From Amycolatopsis rubida (GTDB lineage Bacteria; Actinomycetota; Actinomycetes; Mycobacteriales; Pseudonocardiaceae): a stretch of 64,000 nt of DNA. Numbering within the stretch: the stretch's first letter is position 1; every line of letters begins with the position of its first letter. Below the pieces are notes generated by a model. That model did no database searches. It was not told the origin of the DNA and saw nothing but the letters and a program-made list of their open reading frames with translations. The translations under genes and the position numbers were made by a program. Positions 41,609-50,530 of the stretch are shown piece by piece. Where the stretch lies: assembly GCF_900115345.1 (NCBI RefSeq), contig NZ_FOWC01000012.1:124001-188000 (forward strand), in the 5' to 3' direction.

Positions 41609-42388
41609 TCAGACGGAGGCGGGCCGGTACACGCTGACCTTGGCCAGTCCGCCGAGGCCCGGATCGAGCAGGCCATGGTTGTAGAGGGCGCCGCCGTCCC
41701 CGGCGACGCCGATCACCGGATGCCGGCCGGCGAGCAGCAGCGGCTCCACCACGACGACGTCGCCGCTGTGCACGCCGCCGGGCACGTCGCCGAAGGTGCG
41801 GGCGGTGCCCGAATAAACCTCGATCAGGCCGACGCGCGCCTGGTTGTCGGCGTCGCCGGCGAGCCAGTCGTTGAAGTCCGCGACGCCGTGGAACCGGGCG
41901 TCGGTCAGCGGATGCTCGGCGAGCCTGCCGAGGTCGGCGTCGCCGAGGTAACGCAGCACGTTGCCGACCGAGGACGGTTCGCCGTGCGCGCCGGCGCTGT
42001 CGGTGATCGCCGCCTCGGCCAGGTGCGCGGCGTGCGGGGCGCCCCAGATCGACGCCAGCGACGCCCCAGAAGACCGAGCATGGTCGCCGCCGTAGCCCTC
42101 GGATACTGCTTCGTCGGCGCTTTGGTAGGCATCCGCGCTGTGCTTGACCAGGCCGTTGATCTCCTGCAGCACTTGCAGCAGCGAGCGCACCGCGGTCACC
42201 TGCTGCGAGTGCAGCGCCTCGTTCGCCGCCGCGACGACGCTGCCGAAGCTGGCGAACGTCGTCGGCTGCAGGACGAGTTTTTCCAGGTCCGCGACGGCGT
42301 TGATGCCGTGGGCGATGACGGCGCCCACGTTGCCAACTGTGGAGCGCATGGCCTCCGGCTCGGCCCGGTACTCGCCGGTCGTGCCCAT
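41609..42388 (-). CDS. Candidate ESX substrate with YxxxD signal
   Basis: A 259-residue protein. The N-terminal 95 residues are helical and end in Tyr88-Gln-Ser-Ala-Asp92, a match to the YxxxD/E general secretion signal of ESX substrates. The C-terminal 120 residues form an unassigned domain with HPLTDARFHGVADFNDWLAG and GVHSGDVVVVEPLLLAGRHP, possibly a papain-like or hint-like fold, but no catalytic set is clear. It is the first gene of the operon leading to eccD and divergent from eccC across 135 bp. Confidence 0.65.
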   Translation of the reverse strand: MGTTGEYRAEPEAMRSTVGNVGAVIAHGINAVADLEKLVLQPTTFASFGSVVAAANEALHSQQVTAVRSLLQVLQEINGLVKHSADAYQSADEAVSEGYGGDHARSSGASLASIWGAPHAAHLAEAAITDSAGAHGEPSSVGNVLRYLGDADLGRLAEHPLTDARFHGVADFNDWLAGDADNQARVGLIEVYSGTARTFGDVPGGVHSGDVVVVEPLLLAGRHPVIGVAGDGGALYNHGLLDPGLGGLAKVSVYRPASV

Positions 42389-42471
42389 GGCGCTCCCTCC
42401 CGGTCTCCCGCGAACGACGCACCGGTGCGGGGCGTCTGCGCAGAGCCTAGGTTCGCGCCGCCGGGCGAGCG

Positions 42472-42519
42472 GACGGCAAAAGTACCCACCGCGACCGGAC
42501 AGCAGACGGCCAAAATACG
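42472..42519. promoter_or_regulatory. Paired direct repeats upstream of eccC
   Basis: GACGGCAAAAGTAC at 42472 and GACGGCCAAAATAC at 42505 are 33 bp apart, about three DNA turns, in the divergent gap before eccC. They could be binding sites for a regulator of the ESX operons. The match is imperfect and the call is weak. Confidence 0.3.
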
Positions 42520-42523
42520 GGGC

Positions 42524-45500
42524 ATGAGTTCCGCCCGCGACCGCCTCGGCCTGCTCGGCGAGCAGCCCGGGGAGATCATGCTGCAGTCCCCGCCGATGCT
42601 GCCCAAGAGCGGCTCCGGCGGCGTGCTGCAGCTCATGATGTTCCTGCCGATGATGCTCGGCATGGGCGCGATGTCGTTCGTCTACATCGGACGCGACGGC
42701 GGGGTGATGACCTGGATCTTCGGCGCGCTGTTCGTCACCGCGATGGGCGGCATGATCGTGATGTCGCTCGGCCGCGGCGGCATGGCGAAGAAGGCGCAGA
42801 TCAACGAGGAGCGCCGCGACTACCAGCGGTATCTCGCCGGTCTGCGCACGCGTGTGCGCGCGGTCGCCGACTCCCAGCGCGCCACGCTGATCGCGCAGCA
42901 GCCGGATCCGGCGGATCTGTGGGCCTACGTCGAAACCGACCAGCACTGGGACCGCCGCCGCGGCGACCGGTCGTTCGCGATGGTGCGCGCGGCCACCGGC
43001 CCGCAGCCGCTCGCGACGCCGTTGCGCGCGCCGCAGATCGCGCCGCTGGAAGAGCTGGACCCGGTTTCCTCCACCAACCTCAAGCACTTCATCCAGACCT
43101 TCTCGACCGTCGAGGGCCTGCCGGTTTCGATCTCGCTGCGTTCCTACGCGGCCGCGACGCTGTCCGGCCGCCGGTTCGAGGTGCTCGGGATGACCCGCGC
43201 GGTGCTGGCGCAGCTGGTGACGTTCCACTCCCCGGCCGACCTGCGCGTGGCGTTCTGCGTCGCCCCGGACCGTTCGCACGACTGGGAATGGGCGAAGTGG
43301 CTGCCGCACGCCACCGCGCCGGTGCTCTCCGACGCGACCGGCCCGCGGCGGCTGTTCGCCGGCGGCGCCGCGGAACTCGCGAAGCTGCTCGGCCCTGATC
43401 TCGGCGACCGTCCGGCGTTCTCGCGTCGTGGCGAGGCCGCGGACCTGCCGCACATCGTGCTCGTCGTCGACGGCGGCGACTCCCACGGCGAACCGCGGCT
43501 GCTGGCCGAGGAAGGCAGGCTGGGCGTCACGGTGCTGGAGATCGGCGGCGACCAGCCGCGCGCGACGTCGACCGACCGGTTGCTGAGCCTGCACGTCGCA
43601 CCGGATCAGCTCGGCATGGTGGTGCTCGACGGCACCGAAGCGCGGCTCGGCTTCCTCGGCATGCCGGACCGGCTCGACCACGGCGCGGCCGAAGCGCTGG
43701 CCCGGATGCTGACGCCGCTGCACCAAGGCGGCGCGGTGGTCAGCGAACAGCCGATGTCCTCGACGTTCGGGCTGGCCGGACTGCTCGGCATCGGCGACCC
43801 GCGCGACACCGACACGACCGTCACCTGGGCCCCGCGCCCGGCGCGCGACCGGCTGCGGATCCCGTTGGGCGTGAACCCCGACGGCCGCCCGGTCGAGCTG
43901 GACCTCAAGGAATCCGCCGAGGGCGGCATGGGCCCGCACGGGCTGGTGATCGGCGCGACCGGGTCCGGCAAGAGCGAACTGCTGCGCACGCTGGTCACCG
44001 CGCTGGCCGTCACGCATTCGTCGGAGAAGCTGAACCTCGCGCTGATCGACTTCAAGGGCGGCGCGACGTTCGCGGGCATGACCAACCTGCCGCACACCTG
44101 CGCGGTGATCACGAACCTGTCCGACGACCTCGCGCTCGTCGACCGCATGGCGGACGCGTTGAACGGCGAACTGCTGCGGCGGCAGGAACTTCTGCACGCA
44201 GCCGGGAATTACGCGTCGGTGCGCGATTACGAGAAGGCGCGCGCGGACGGCACGCCGCTGCAGCCGTTGCCGTCGCTGCTGGTGATCATCGACGAGTTCT
44301 CCGAACTGCTGTCCTCGCGACCGGAGTTCATCGACCTGTTCGTCGCGATCGGACGGCTCGGCCGTTCGCTGGGGATCCACCTGCTTCTGGCGTCGCAGCG
44401 CCTTGAGGAGGGCCGGTTGCGCGGGCTCGACTCGCACCTGTCGTACCGGATCGGCCTGCGAACGTTCTCCGCCGCGGAAAGCCGCGCGGTGCTGGGTGTC
44501 GCCGACGCCTACCAGCTGCCGCCGGTGCCCGGTTCGGCTTACCTGAAGTCCGACAACGACACCCTGATCCGGCTCAAAGCCGCTTACGTCTCCGGCGAAC
44601 TCCCGCCGCGCAGCCGCATCGTGCGCTCGGACGGACGACAACTCGGCGTGCTGCCCTTCACCCTGGGCCCGGTTGAAGTCCCCGTCGCCGAACAGCCCGC
44701 CGCCGAGACCCCCGCGAAGGGCACCGGCGAGACCATCATCGGCGCGATGCTGTCCCGGTTGGAGGGACGCGGCCCGGCCGCGCACCAGATCTGGCTGCCG
44801 CCGCTGGCCGAACCGCCCGCTTTGGACCAGCTGCTGCCGCCCATCGGCGAAGACCCCCACCGCGGGTTGTGCCCGCTCGGCTGGGGCGGCAACGGCAAGC
44901 TGACCATCCCGGTCGCGTTGGTGGACAAGCCTTTCGAACAACGCCGCGACATGCTGTGGGCGGATTTCTCCGGCGCGGCGGGCAACGCGGTCATCGTCGG
45001 CGCACCGCAAAGCGGCAAGTCGACATTGATGAAGGACATCGCGGCGATGCTCGCGCTCACCCACACCCCCGCCGAGGTGCAGTTCTTCATCCTGGACATG
45101 GGCGGCGGCGCGCTGGCCCCGATCGCCGGACTCCCGCACGTCTCGGGCTACGCCACCCGCCGCGACCCGCAACGCTGCCGCCGGGTCGTCGCCGAACTGG
45201 TCACCTTGCTGGAACAGCGGGAAGAATTCTTCGCCGCGCACGGAATCGAATCGATGGCTGCCTTCCGCGGCCGCCGCGGCGAATTCACCGAAAGCAACGA
45301 CGACCGCGAGTTCGGCGACGTGTTCCTGTTCGTGGACAACTGGACCACCATCCGGTCCGAATACGAACGCCTCGAAGAACAGATCACCGCACTAGCCCAA
45401 CGCGGTCTCGGCTTCGGCATCCACGTCCTGGTCTCGCTCAACCAGTGGATCGGTGCCCGCGCCCAACTCCGCGACGCCATCAGCACCCGCTTCGAACTGC

Positions 45501-46468
45501 GTCTGGGCGACCCGGCGGACTCGTCGATCGACCGCAAGGTGGCGCAAAACGTCCCCGCCGACCGCCCCGGCCGCGGCCTCACCGCGGACAAACTGCACTT
45601 CCTCGCGGCTCTCCCGCGCATCGACTCCGATCAACGCCCGGAAACCGTCGGCGCGGGCGGCCTGGACCTGGTCCGCCGAGTCTCGGCGGCCTGGACCGGC
45701 CCGCGCGCGCCCCAGGTCCGCCTCCTCCCGCCGGAAGTCCCGCTGGACTCGCTCCCCGCCGCCCCGCACGGCCGGATCACCCTGGGCCTGGCCGAATCCA
45801 CCCTGCGCCCCGTTCACCTGGATTTCCGGACCGACCCGCACTTCCTGGCCTTCGGCGACGTCGAATCGGGCAAGAGCTCCCTGCTGCGCGCCCTCGTCAC
45901 CGGCATCTGCCAGGCGAACACCCCCGACGAGGCGTTGATCCTGGTCGGCGACTACCGCCGCGGCCTGCTGGGCGTGGTGGACCACCCGCATCTGCTCGGC
46001 TACGCCGGCGCCGAGAACACGTTGACCGACCTGGTGCACCAATGCGCGACCGCGATGCGCAACCGCCTCCCCGGCCCGGACGTCACGCCCGACCAGCTGC
46101 GCAACCGCTCCTGGTGGCGGGGACCGGACCTGTACGTGGTCATCGACGACTACGAACTGGTCGCGACCGCGGGCCGGAACCCGGTGCTGCCGTTGCTGGA
46201 ATTCCTGCCGCAGGCAAGGGACATCGGCCTCCACCTGATCCTGGCCCGCTCCTCCGGCGGCGCCGGACGGGGCCTGTACGAGGCGGTGATCCAGCGAGTC
46301 CGGGAACTGGGCTCACCGGGCCTGGTCATGTCCGGCGGCAAGGAAGAGGGCGCGCTGCTGGGCGATGTGAAGCCTTCGCCGCAGCCTGCTGGCCGTGGCA
46401 CGCTGGTGTCGCGCCGGCACGGTACGGAGCTGGTGCAGGTGGCGTGGACCAAGCCGGTGGAGGACTGA
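42524..46468 (+). CDS. eccC: Type VII secretion motor ATPase EccC (fused EccCa-EccCb)
   Basis: EccC drives ESX export and recognises substrate signals. The 1314-residue protein has two membrane helices (about residues 35-80) and three FtsK/SpoIIIE ATPase domains. Walker A motifs are GATGSGKS (477-484), GAPQSGKS (826-833) and GDVESGKS (1111-1118). Walker B ends in Asp590-Glu591 in domain 1 (LLVIIDEFSEL), but reads FLFVDNW in domain 2 and VVIDDYELV in domain 3, so the catalytic Glu is only in domain 1. This is the usual EccC pattern. It is one polypeptide, unlike the split ESX-1 form. Confidence 0.96.
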   Translation: MSSARDRLGLLGEQPGEIMLQSPPMLPKSGSGGVLQLMMFLPMMLGMGAMSFVYIGRDGGVMTWIFGALFVTAMGGMIVMSLGRGGMAKKAQINEERRDYQRYLAGLRTRVRAVADSQRATLIAQQPDPADLWAYVETDQHWDRRRGDRSFAMVRAATGPQPLATPLRAPQIAPLEELDPVSSTNLKHFIQTFSTVEGLPVSISLRSYAAATLSGRRFEVLGMTRAVLAQLVTFHSPADLRVAFCVAPDRSHDWEWAKWLPHATAPVLSDATGPRRLFAGGAAELAKLLGPDLGDRPAFSRRGEAADLPHIVLVVDGGDSHGEPRLLAEEGRLGVTVLEIGGDQPRATSTDRLLSLHVAPDQLGMVVLDGTEARLGFLGMPDRLDHGAAEALARMLTPLHQGGAVVSEQPMSSTFGLAGLLGIGDPRDTDTTVTWAPRPARDRLRIPLGVNPDGRPVELDLKESAEGGMGPHGLVIGATGSGKSELLRTLVTALAVTHSSEKLNLALIDFKGGATFAGMTNLPHTCAVITNLSDDLALVDRMADALNGELLRRQELLHAAGNYASVRDYEKARADGTPLQPLPSLLVIIDEFSELLSSRPEFIDLFVAIGRLGRSLGIHLLLASQRLEEGRLRGLDSHLSYRIGLRTFSAAESRAVLGVADAYQLPPVPGSAYLKSDNDTLIRLKAAYVSGELPPRSRIVRSDGRQLGVLPFTLGPVEVPVAEQPAAETPAKGTGETIIGAMLSRLEGRGPAAHQIWLPPLAEPPALDQLLPPIGEDPHRGLCPLGWGGNGKLTIPVALVDKPFEQRRDMLWADFSGAAGNAVIVGAPQSGKSTLMKDIAAMLALTHTPAEVQFFILDMGGGALAPIAGLPHVSGYATRRDPQRCRRVVAELVTLLEQREEFFAAHGIESMAAFRGRRGEFTESNDDREFGDVFLFVDNWTTIRSEYERLEEQITALAQRGLGFGIHVLVSLNQWIGARAQLRDAISTRFELRLGDPADSSIDRKVAQNVPADRPGRGLTADKLHFLAALPRIDSDQRPETVGAGGLDLVRRVSAAWTGPRAPQVRLLPPEVPLDSLPAAPHGRITLGLAESTLRPVHLDFRTDPHFLAFGDVESGKSSLLRALVTGICQANTPDEALILVGDYRRGLLGVVDHPHLLGYAGAENTLTDLVHQCATAMRNRLPGPDVTPDQLRNRSWWRGPDLYVVIDDYELVATAGRNPVLPLLEFLPQARDIGLHLILARSSGGAGRGLYEAVIQRVRELGSPGLVMSGGKEEGALLGDVKPSPQPAGRGTLVSRRHGTELVQVAWTKPVED

Positions 46469-46473
46469 ACGGC

Positions 46474-46926
46474 TCAGTCGAGCAAGACCTCTCGGTTGGT
46501 CAGGTGGCTCAAGCAGGAAACGTCCCAGTCCACGGGCACTTCACGCCGAACCCGGCGCGTGAGTTCCCGGCCCCGCTCGTCGAACCGGCGCCCGGCTTCC
46601 TCCGAGGGGAATGCGCAGGACGCCGGGCCGTCCGTGGTGCGGGTGACGTCCCATTCGTCCTGCCACGCCGCCAGATCGCGGGCCGGTTCCGCGCCCAGCC
46701 CCAGCTCCGGCGACGCGGGGTCGGCAGGGGTGCTCACGTCGTGCGTGTACGGGTTGAAGAACCACACCGGGCGGGCGCTCCACTCCGCCATGACCTTGAT
46801 CGACCGCCACTGGATGTCCGGCCGTTCCCCGGGAAGCGACTTCCGGCGTGCGGGCCAGGCGAACATGTCCGAGATCCGGCGGAAATCCCCGAAACCGGCG
46901 GGCCGCCGAGGCTCCGGCACAGTCAT
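46474..46926 (-). CDS. Hypothetical protein next to eccC
   Basis: A 150-residue protein of unknown family. It is rich in Trp/Phe/Arg: FRRISDMFAWPARRKSL, SIKVMAEWSARPVWFFNPYT and a C-terminal DERGRELTRRVRREV. There is no signal peptide or membrane helix. The position directly downstream of eccC (convergent, 5-bp gap) and near another unknown gene suggests an ESX-linked role such as immunity, but no homology supports this. ATG 46926 is used. Confidence 0.5.
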   Translation of the reverse strand: MTVPEPRRPAGFGDFRRISDMFAWPARRKSLPGERPDIQWRSIKVMAEWSARPVWFFNPYTHDVSTPADPASPELGLGAEPARDLAAWQDEWDVTRTTDGPASCAFPSEEAGRRFDERGRELTRRVRREVPVDWDVSCLSHLTNREVLLD

Positions 46927-47010
46927 TCCGGCCGCCTTTCCCCGCCGTGCGAAACCACGCCGGTCCCCGTGACCGCGGCTCCCGATTCCTCCAAACTCGC
47001 GGGCTGATCG

Positions 47011-47051
47011 CTTCCGTAGGTCGTGAGGGTTCCCCTCACGACCTACGGAAG
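47011..47051. terminator. Perfect 19-bp hairpin with GTGAGGG core
   Basis: Arms CTTCCGTAGGTCGTGAGGG (47011-47029) and its exact complement (47033-47051) with a 3-nt loop. It holds the TAG stop of the minus-strand gene ending at 47043, so it is probably a terminator. It belongs to the same family as 34157 and 62343. Confidence 0.7.
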
Positions 47052-47477
47052 TCCCAGCACCGGATAACTGGCCTCGATCGCGCTCAGCCCAGCCACCGCC
47101 TCGGCCAGCCGCGCGTACTCGATCCCTTCGAGGCGGAACGACAACCGGTTCCCGCTCGAATGCTCGGCGACCGCGACGCCCTCCGCCTCGACCCGTCCGT
47201 CCGCGACAGTCACGGTCAGGTCCAGCCAATCCTCCAGCGACGTCAGCCGCGCGCTGCCGCCGGACTCGGCGCAGGCCGCCAGTTCCCGCCGGAACTCCCG
47301 CAGTTCGTTGGCCCGCAGCCCAGCGGCCAGCCGCGCGGTGAATCCGCCCGAGACGATCTCGATCGGGCTGACCAGCCAGTTCCCGTCCCAGAAATCGTCC
47401 GCGCCGGGATGCGCCCGCCCGTGCACAGCGATCACCAGCCGATCCCCGCGCGCCGCGCCGAAAGTCACCGTGTGCAT
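47043..47477 (-). CDS. Small protein resembling WapI-type immunity proteins
   Basis: A 144-residue soluble protein. The pattern DDFWDGNWLVSPIEIVSGGF, ANELREFRRELAACAESG and LTSLEDWLDLTVTVADGR resembles small WapI/DUF-type immunity or accessory proteins found beside secreted toxins. The match is by eye and loose. The stop codon is inside a 19-bp hairpin. Divergent on its upstream side is another unknown gene (60-bp gap). Confidence 0.45.
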   Translation of the reverse strand: MHTVTFGAARGDRLVIAVHGRAHPGADDFWDGNWLVSPIEIVSGGFTARLAAGLRANELREFRRELAACAESGGSARLTSLEDWLDLTVTVADGRVEAEGVAVAEHSSGNRLSFRLEGIEYARLAEAVAGLSAIEASYPVLGLP

Positions 47478-47537
47478 CCCGCTCCCTGGTATCCCCGCTG
47501 CTGCCAGCATAGGCAGTCCACGAGCGAAGGAGCCCTG

Positions 47538-48215
47538 ATGCCCGGCCTGGTCGAACTGGCCTACACCACCGGCGGAGGCGTCGTCGGAGCCGCACTGACG
47601 AACTACTTCACGAAGATCCAGGAACGCCGCCAGCTCCGCGCCGAGGTCTACCGGCGGCTCGAAGCGACCCGCGCGATCTCCGGCGGTGTGCGCGAAATCC
47701 GGATCGGTTTGCCCCCGAACACCTTGACCAGCCGGAAAACCCTCGCTGACGCACTCGGGATCGTCGCCGTCCTCGAAGACGGAACAGACGCCCACCGCGC
47801 CCTCCGCGAAGCCCTCTCCGAACTGCTCACCGCGGTGCTGGTCGCCGGAATCCCCCGCCGCGTCGCCGATTTCGCCGCTGGTGCGCACGAACGCGTCCTG
47901 GAAAGCGCGGTGGCAACAGCCGTCAACCGCCGGCTCGGCGGGCTCGCCGACACCGACCAGCTGACCCAAGCCGCCCAGGCCTACCGCGCCGAAACCACCG
48001 GACTCCTGCTCGCCGTCCTCTGGCGCCCGTGGCGAGCCCGGCTCCGCACGCGCGGCCGGATCCGCGAACTCCGCGTCGCCGTGCACGCACTGCGCCTTCA
48101 GCAGGAAGCAGCCGTCGCCGCACTCACCCGGCCGGAGCAAGCCGAGACCCTCCACCAGCGACTTGACCCGGACGGCACGCTCCGCGAAACGTGGATCGAA
48201 GACCGACTTCCGTAG
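47538..48215 (+). CDS. Hypothetical helical protein
   Basis: A 225-residue, mostly helical protein with a Gly-rich start (VELAYTTGGGVVGAALTNYF) that could be one membrane-inserting helix, followed by TKIQERRQLRAEVYRRLEAT and long amphipathic helices rich in Ala/Arg/Leu. The C-terminus is LDPDGTLRETWIEDRLP. A GAAGGAG site precedes ATG 47538. The arrangement (short hydrophobic start, then coiled helices) is seen in many uncharacterised actinobacterial proteins. No function is assigned. Confidence 0.5.
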   Translation: MPGLVELAYTTGGGVVGAALTNYFTKIQERRQLRAEVYRRLEATRAISGGVREIRIGLPPNTLTSRKTLADALGIVAVLEDGTDAHRALREALSELLTAVLVAGIPRRVADFAAGAHERVLESAVATAVNRRLGGLADTDQLTQAAQAYRAETTGLLLAVLWRPWRARLRTRGRIRELRVAVHALRLQQEAAVAALTRPEQAETLHQRLDPDGTLRETWIEDRLP

Positions 48216-48278
48216 GTTACCGGATTTCCACCTGCCGCCTACGGTCGGGAAATCACCACCGAGGCGGAGGGATTTTCC

Positions 48279-48983
48279 ATGCGTTACGCGAAAGCGGCGG
48301 CCGTAGTCGCCGGGGCGGCGATGGCGTTCGGAGCCGGGGCGGCGGTCCCGGCGAGTGCCGACACGCACATCATCGGCGGCGACACCGTGAAGTCGGCCCC
48401 GTGGGGAGCCCAGGTGTTCTGGGACGACGTCACCGACTACGGCGGCTTCGAATGCTCCGGCACGATCATCGCCTCGCAGTGGGTGCTCACCGCGCAGCAC
48501 TGCCTGAACAAGGGCGGCATGCACGTCAAGGTCGGCGACGTCGCGCTGGGCCAGGGCACCGAGGCCGCGGTCGACGAGCAGAAGGCCTCGCCCAACGGCG
48601 ACATCGCCCTGCTGCACCTGAAGTCCGCTGTGGACACGACGTTCATGAAGCTGGCCGACCAGGACCCGGAAAACGGCGCCACCAACCAGATCTACGGCTG
48701 GGGCCGCACCAAGGACCAGAGCCCGCCCTCGGACACCCTCAAGACCGCGGACGTCCAGGTGACCGGCGAGAGCACGGATGCCTTCAACGGCAAGGCAATC
48801 GCGAGCAAGGGCGTCACCGGCTCCTCGTGGCACGGAGACTCCGGCGGCCCGCAGCTGGCCGACGGCGTCCAGGTCGGCGTCTGCTCGACCGGCGAGAACT
48901 CCGGCAGCGACGAGCACGGCACGCAGAACTACGCCAGCGTCGCCGGCAGCCGCGACTGGATCAAGCAGACCGCGGGCGTCTGA
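48279..48983 (+). CDS. Secreted trypsin-like serine protease
   Basis: A 234-residue S1-family protease. The signal peptide covers residues 1-27 with an Ala-Ser-Ala cleavage site, followed by the mature start near HIIGGDTVKSAPWGAQVF. The triad is intact: His74 (VLTAQHC), Asp108 (PNGDIALLHL) and Ser188 (WHGDSGGPQL). The protein is secreted and soluble, with no cell-wall anchor. The purine-rich site before ATG 48279 is GGCGGAGGG. It is convergent with the AMP-dependent ligase gene across a strong hairpin. Confidence 0.92.
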   Translation: MRYAKAAAVVAGAAMAFGAGAAVPASADTHIIGGDTVKSAPWGAQVFWDDVTDYGGFECSGTIIASQWVLTAQHCLNKGGMHVKVGDVALGQGTEAAVDEQKASPNGDIALLHLKSAVDTTFMKLADQDPENGATNQIYGWGRTKDQSPPSDTLKTADVQVTGESTDAFNGKAIASKGVTGSSWHGDSGGPQLADGVQVGVCSTGENSGSDEHGTQNYASVAGSRDWIKQTAGV

Positions 48984-48990
48984 TCCGCGC

Positions 48991-49028
48991 GTTCCGGCCT
49001 GCCGCCCCCGTGCGCGGCAGGCCGGAAC
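48991..49028. terminator. Bidirectional terminator between protease and ligase genes
   Basis: Perfect 15-bp arms GTTCCGGCCTGCCGC and GCGGCAGGCCGGAAC with an 8-nt loop, placed in the 55-bp convergent gap. There is no U-tract. Confidence 0.7.
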
Positions 49029-49038
49029 CCCGCGGGAT

Positions 49039-50481
49039 TCACCGGGCGAGGGCGCGCAACGCGGCCTTGTCCGGTTTCCCCGATTCCGCGACCGGGACCT
49101 CGGCCAGCACCGTGAACGAGGCCGGAACCGCGGCCTCCCCCACTTCCGCGGCGACCGCCGCCCGCAATTCCCCCGGATCGGGCTCGCACCCCGGCGCGGC
49201 GACCACGAACGCGTGCGCCGCTTCCCCGGTCCGTTCATCCGGAACCGCGACGACATACGCCTGATCCACGGCGGAATGCGCGGCGAGCGCGCGCTCGATC
49301 GGACCGGTGTGATGAAGCACCGCGTTCACGATCACCACATCCCGGGCGCGGCCGGTCAAATACAAGAACCCGCGTTCGTCGAGCCGCCCGATGTCCTGCG
49401 TGCGGACCCAGCCGTCGGCCAGCACCGTCGCGCTCAGCGGTGGATCGCGCCAGTATCCCGCGAAAGCCCTTGCGGTACGGGCGAAAACCTCCCCCGTCAC
49501 CCCAGCGGGCACCGCACGCCCCGAACCATCCCGCACCTCCAGCGAGACCCCCTCGACCGGCAGTCCGACCGACGCGATCGCCTCCGGGCGCTCCGCGACG
49601 TCCGCCGTGCCCAGCACAGTCAATTTCCCGGTCTCGGTCTGCCCGTACCCTTGCCGCAGCGCGGGCCCGATTCGCGCGAACCCCTCGGCCAGCAACCCCG
49701 GTTCCACCGGAGACCCGGCGACAGTCAGCGCCCGCAGCCCGGAAAGATCGATTTCCTCCTCCCGCAGCACATCCAGCATCCGATACAGCCGGGGAACCGT
49801 CACCAGCGCCGCCGTGATGTCCAGCCTCGGCAGAATCCGGGGAAAGTCCGGAAGCCCCGCCGGGATCACCACGGTACCGCCCGCGAGCAAGCAAGCCTGC
49901 GCATGCAACACCATCACCGCGCTGCTCAAAGTCCCGAACAGCAGAAACCGCCGGTAGTCCGCCGCCGATTCCCCCGCCCGCTGCTCCAGCCCGAACTCGC
50001 CCAACGCGTCGAACCGATACGCGACCCCCTTGGGCACCCCCGTGCTCCCGCTGGTGAACACCACCCAGCCGAGGTCTGACGGTTTCCCGCACGGCACCGG
50101 TTCCTCATGCGCGGCAAGGAGTTCCGGCCCGATCGGAAGCGTCCGCACGCCCGCCGGCTCCGGCAGTTCGGCGTCAGTCACCACCGCGGCCACCCCGTCG
50201 AGCACCGCGTCGAGATGCGCCGCGGGCAGCCCGGCCCGCACGCCCACCGCCCGAGCCCCCAGTGTCTGCACCGCGATCTGGGCGGCCCATCCCTCCGGCG
50301 TCACCCCGGTCGCGAGCCCGACCCCGTCGCCCGGCCGGATCCCGGCCGCCCGCAGCCCGGCGGCGAACCGGCCGATCAGGTCGAGCACCTCGCCCCGGCG
50401 CACCCGCCGGTCCCCGTGCTCGAACGCGACCGCGTCCGGCGCGCGCCGCAGCGAATCCAGCAGGTCTTGGGGAAATGCCAT
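49039..50481 (-). CDS. AMP-binding acyl-CoA synthetase/ligase
   Basis: A 480-residue member of the adenylate-forming family. The P-loop-like core motif is VFTSGSTGVPKGVAYRF. Later motifs are ALRQGYGQTETGKLTV, GWVRTQDIGRLDERGFLYL and the C-terminal hinge LTGRARDVVIV with the catalytic Lys in VAESGKPDKAALRAL. Such enzymes activate a carboxylic acid with ATP and pass it to CoA or a carrier protein. The length is slightly short of typical acyl-CoA synthetases. ATG 50481 follows a GGGAGG site. The substrate is unknown. Confidence 0.87.
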   Translation of the reverse strand: MAFPQDLLDSLRRAPDAVAFEHGDRRVRRGEVLDLIGRFAAGLRAAGIRPGDGVGLATGVTPEGWAAQIAVQTLGARAVGVRAGLPAAHLDAVLDGVAAVVTDAELPEPAGVRTLPIGPELLAAHEEPVPCGKPSDLGWVVFTSGSTGVPKGVAYRFDALGEFGLEQRAGESAADYRRFLLFGTLSSAVMVLHAQACLLAGGTVVIPAGLPDFPRILPRLDITAALVTVPRLYRMLDVLREEEIDLSGLRALTVAGSPVEPGLLAEGFARIGPALRQGYGQTETGKLTVLGTADVAERPEAIASVGLPVEGVSLEVRDGSGRAVPAGVTGEVFARTARAFAGYWRDPPLSATVLADGWVRTQDIGRLDERGFLYLTGRARDVVIVNAVLHHTGPIERALAAHSAVDQAYVVAVPDERTGEAAHAFVVAAPGCEPDPGELRAAVAAEVGEAAVPASFTVLAEVPVAESGKPDKAALRALAR

Positions 50482-50530
50482 CACGCCGTCCTCCCGTCGG
50501 GCCAACCCGCCAAGGGGTACCGGAGAGATC

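Noticed and set aside
41609..45241. A 1200-residue open frame on the minus strand
   Set aside because: It runs antisense through eccC, has Arg/His/Gln-rich composition and no domain; only its last 259 codons (41609-42388) are a real gene.
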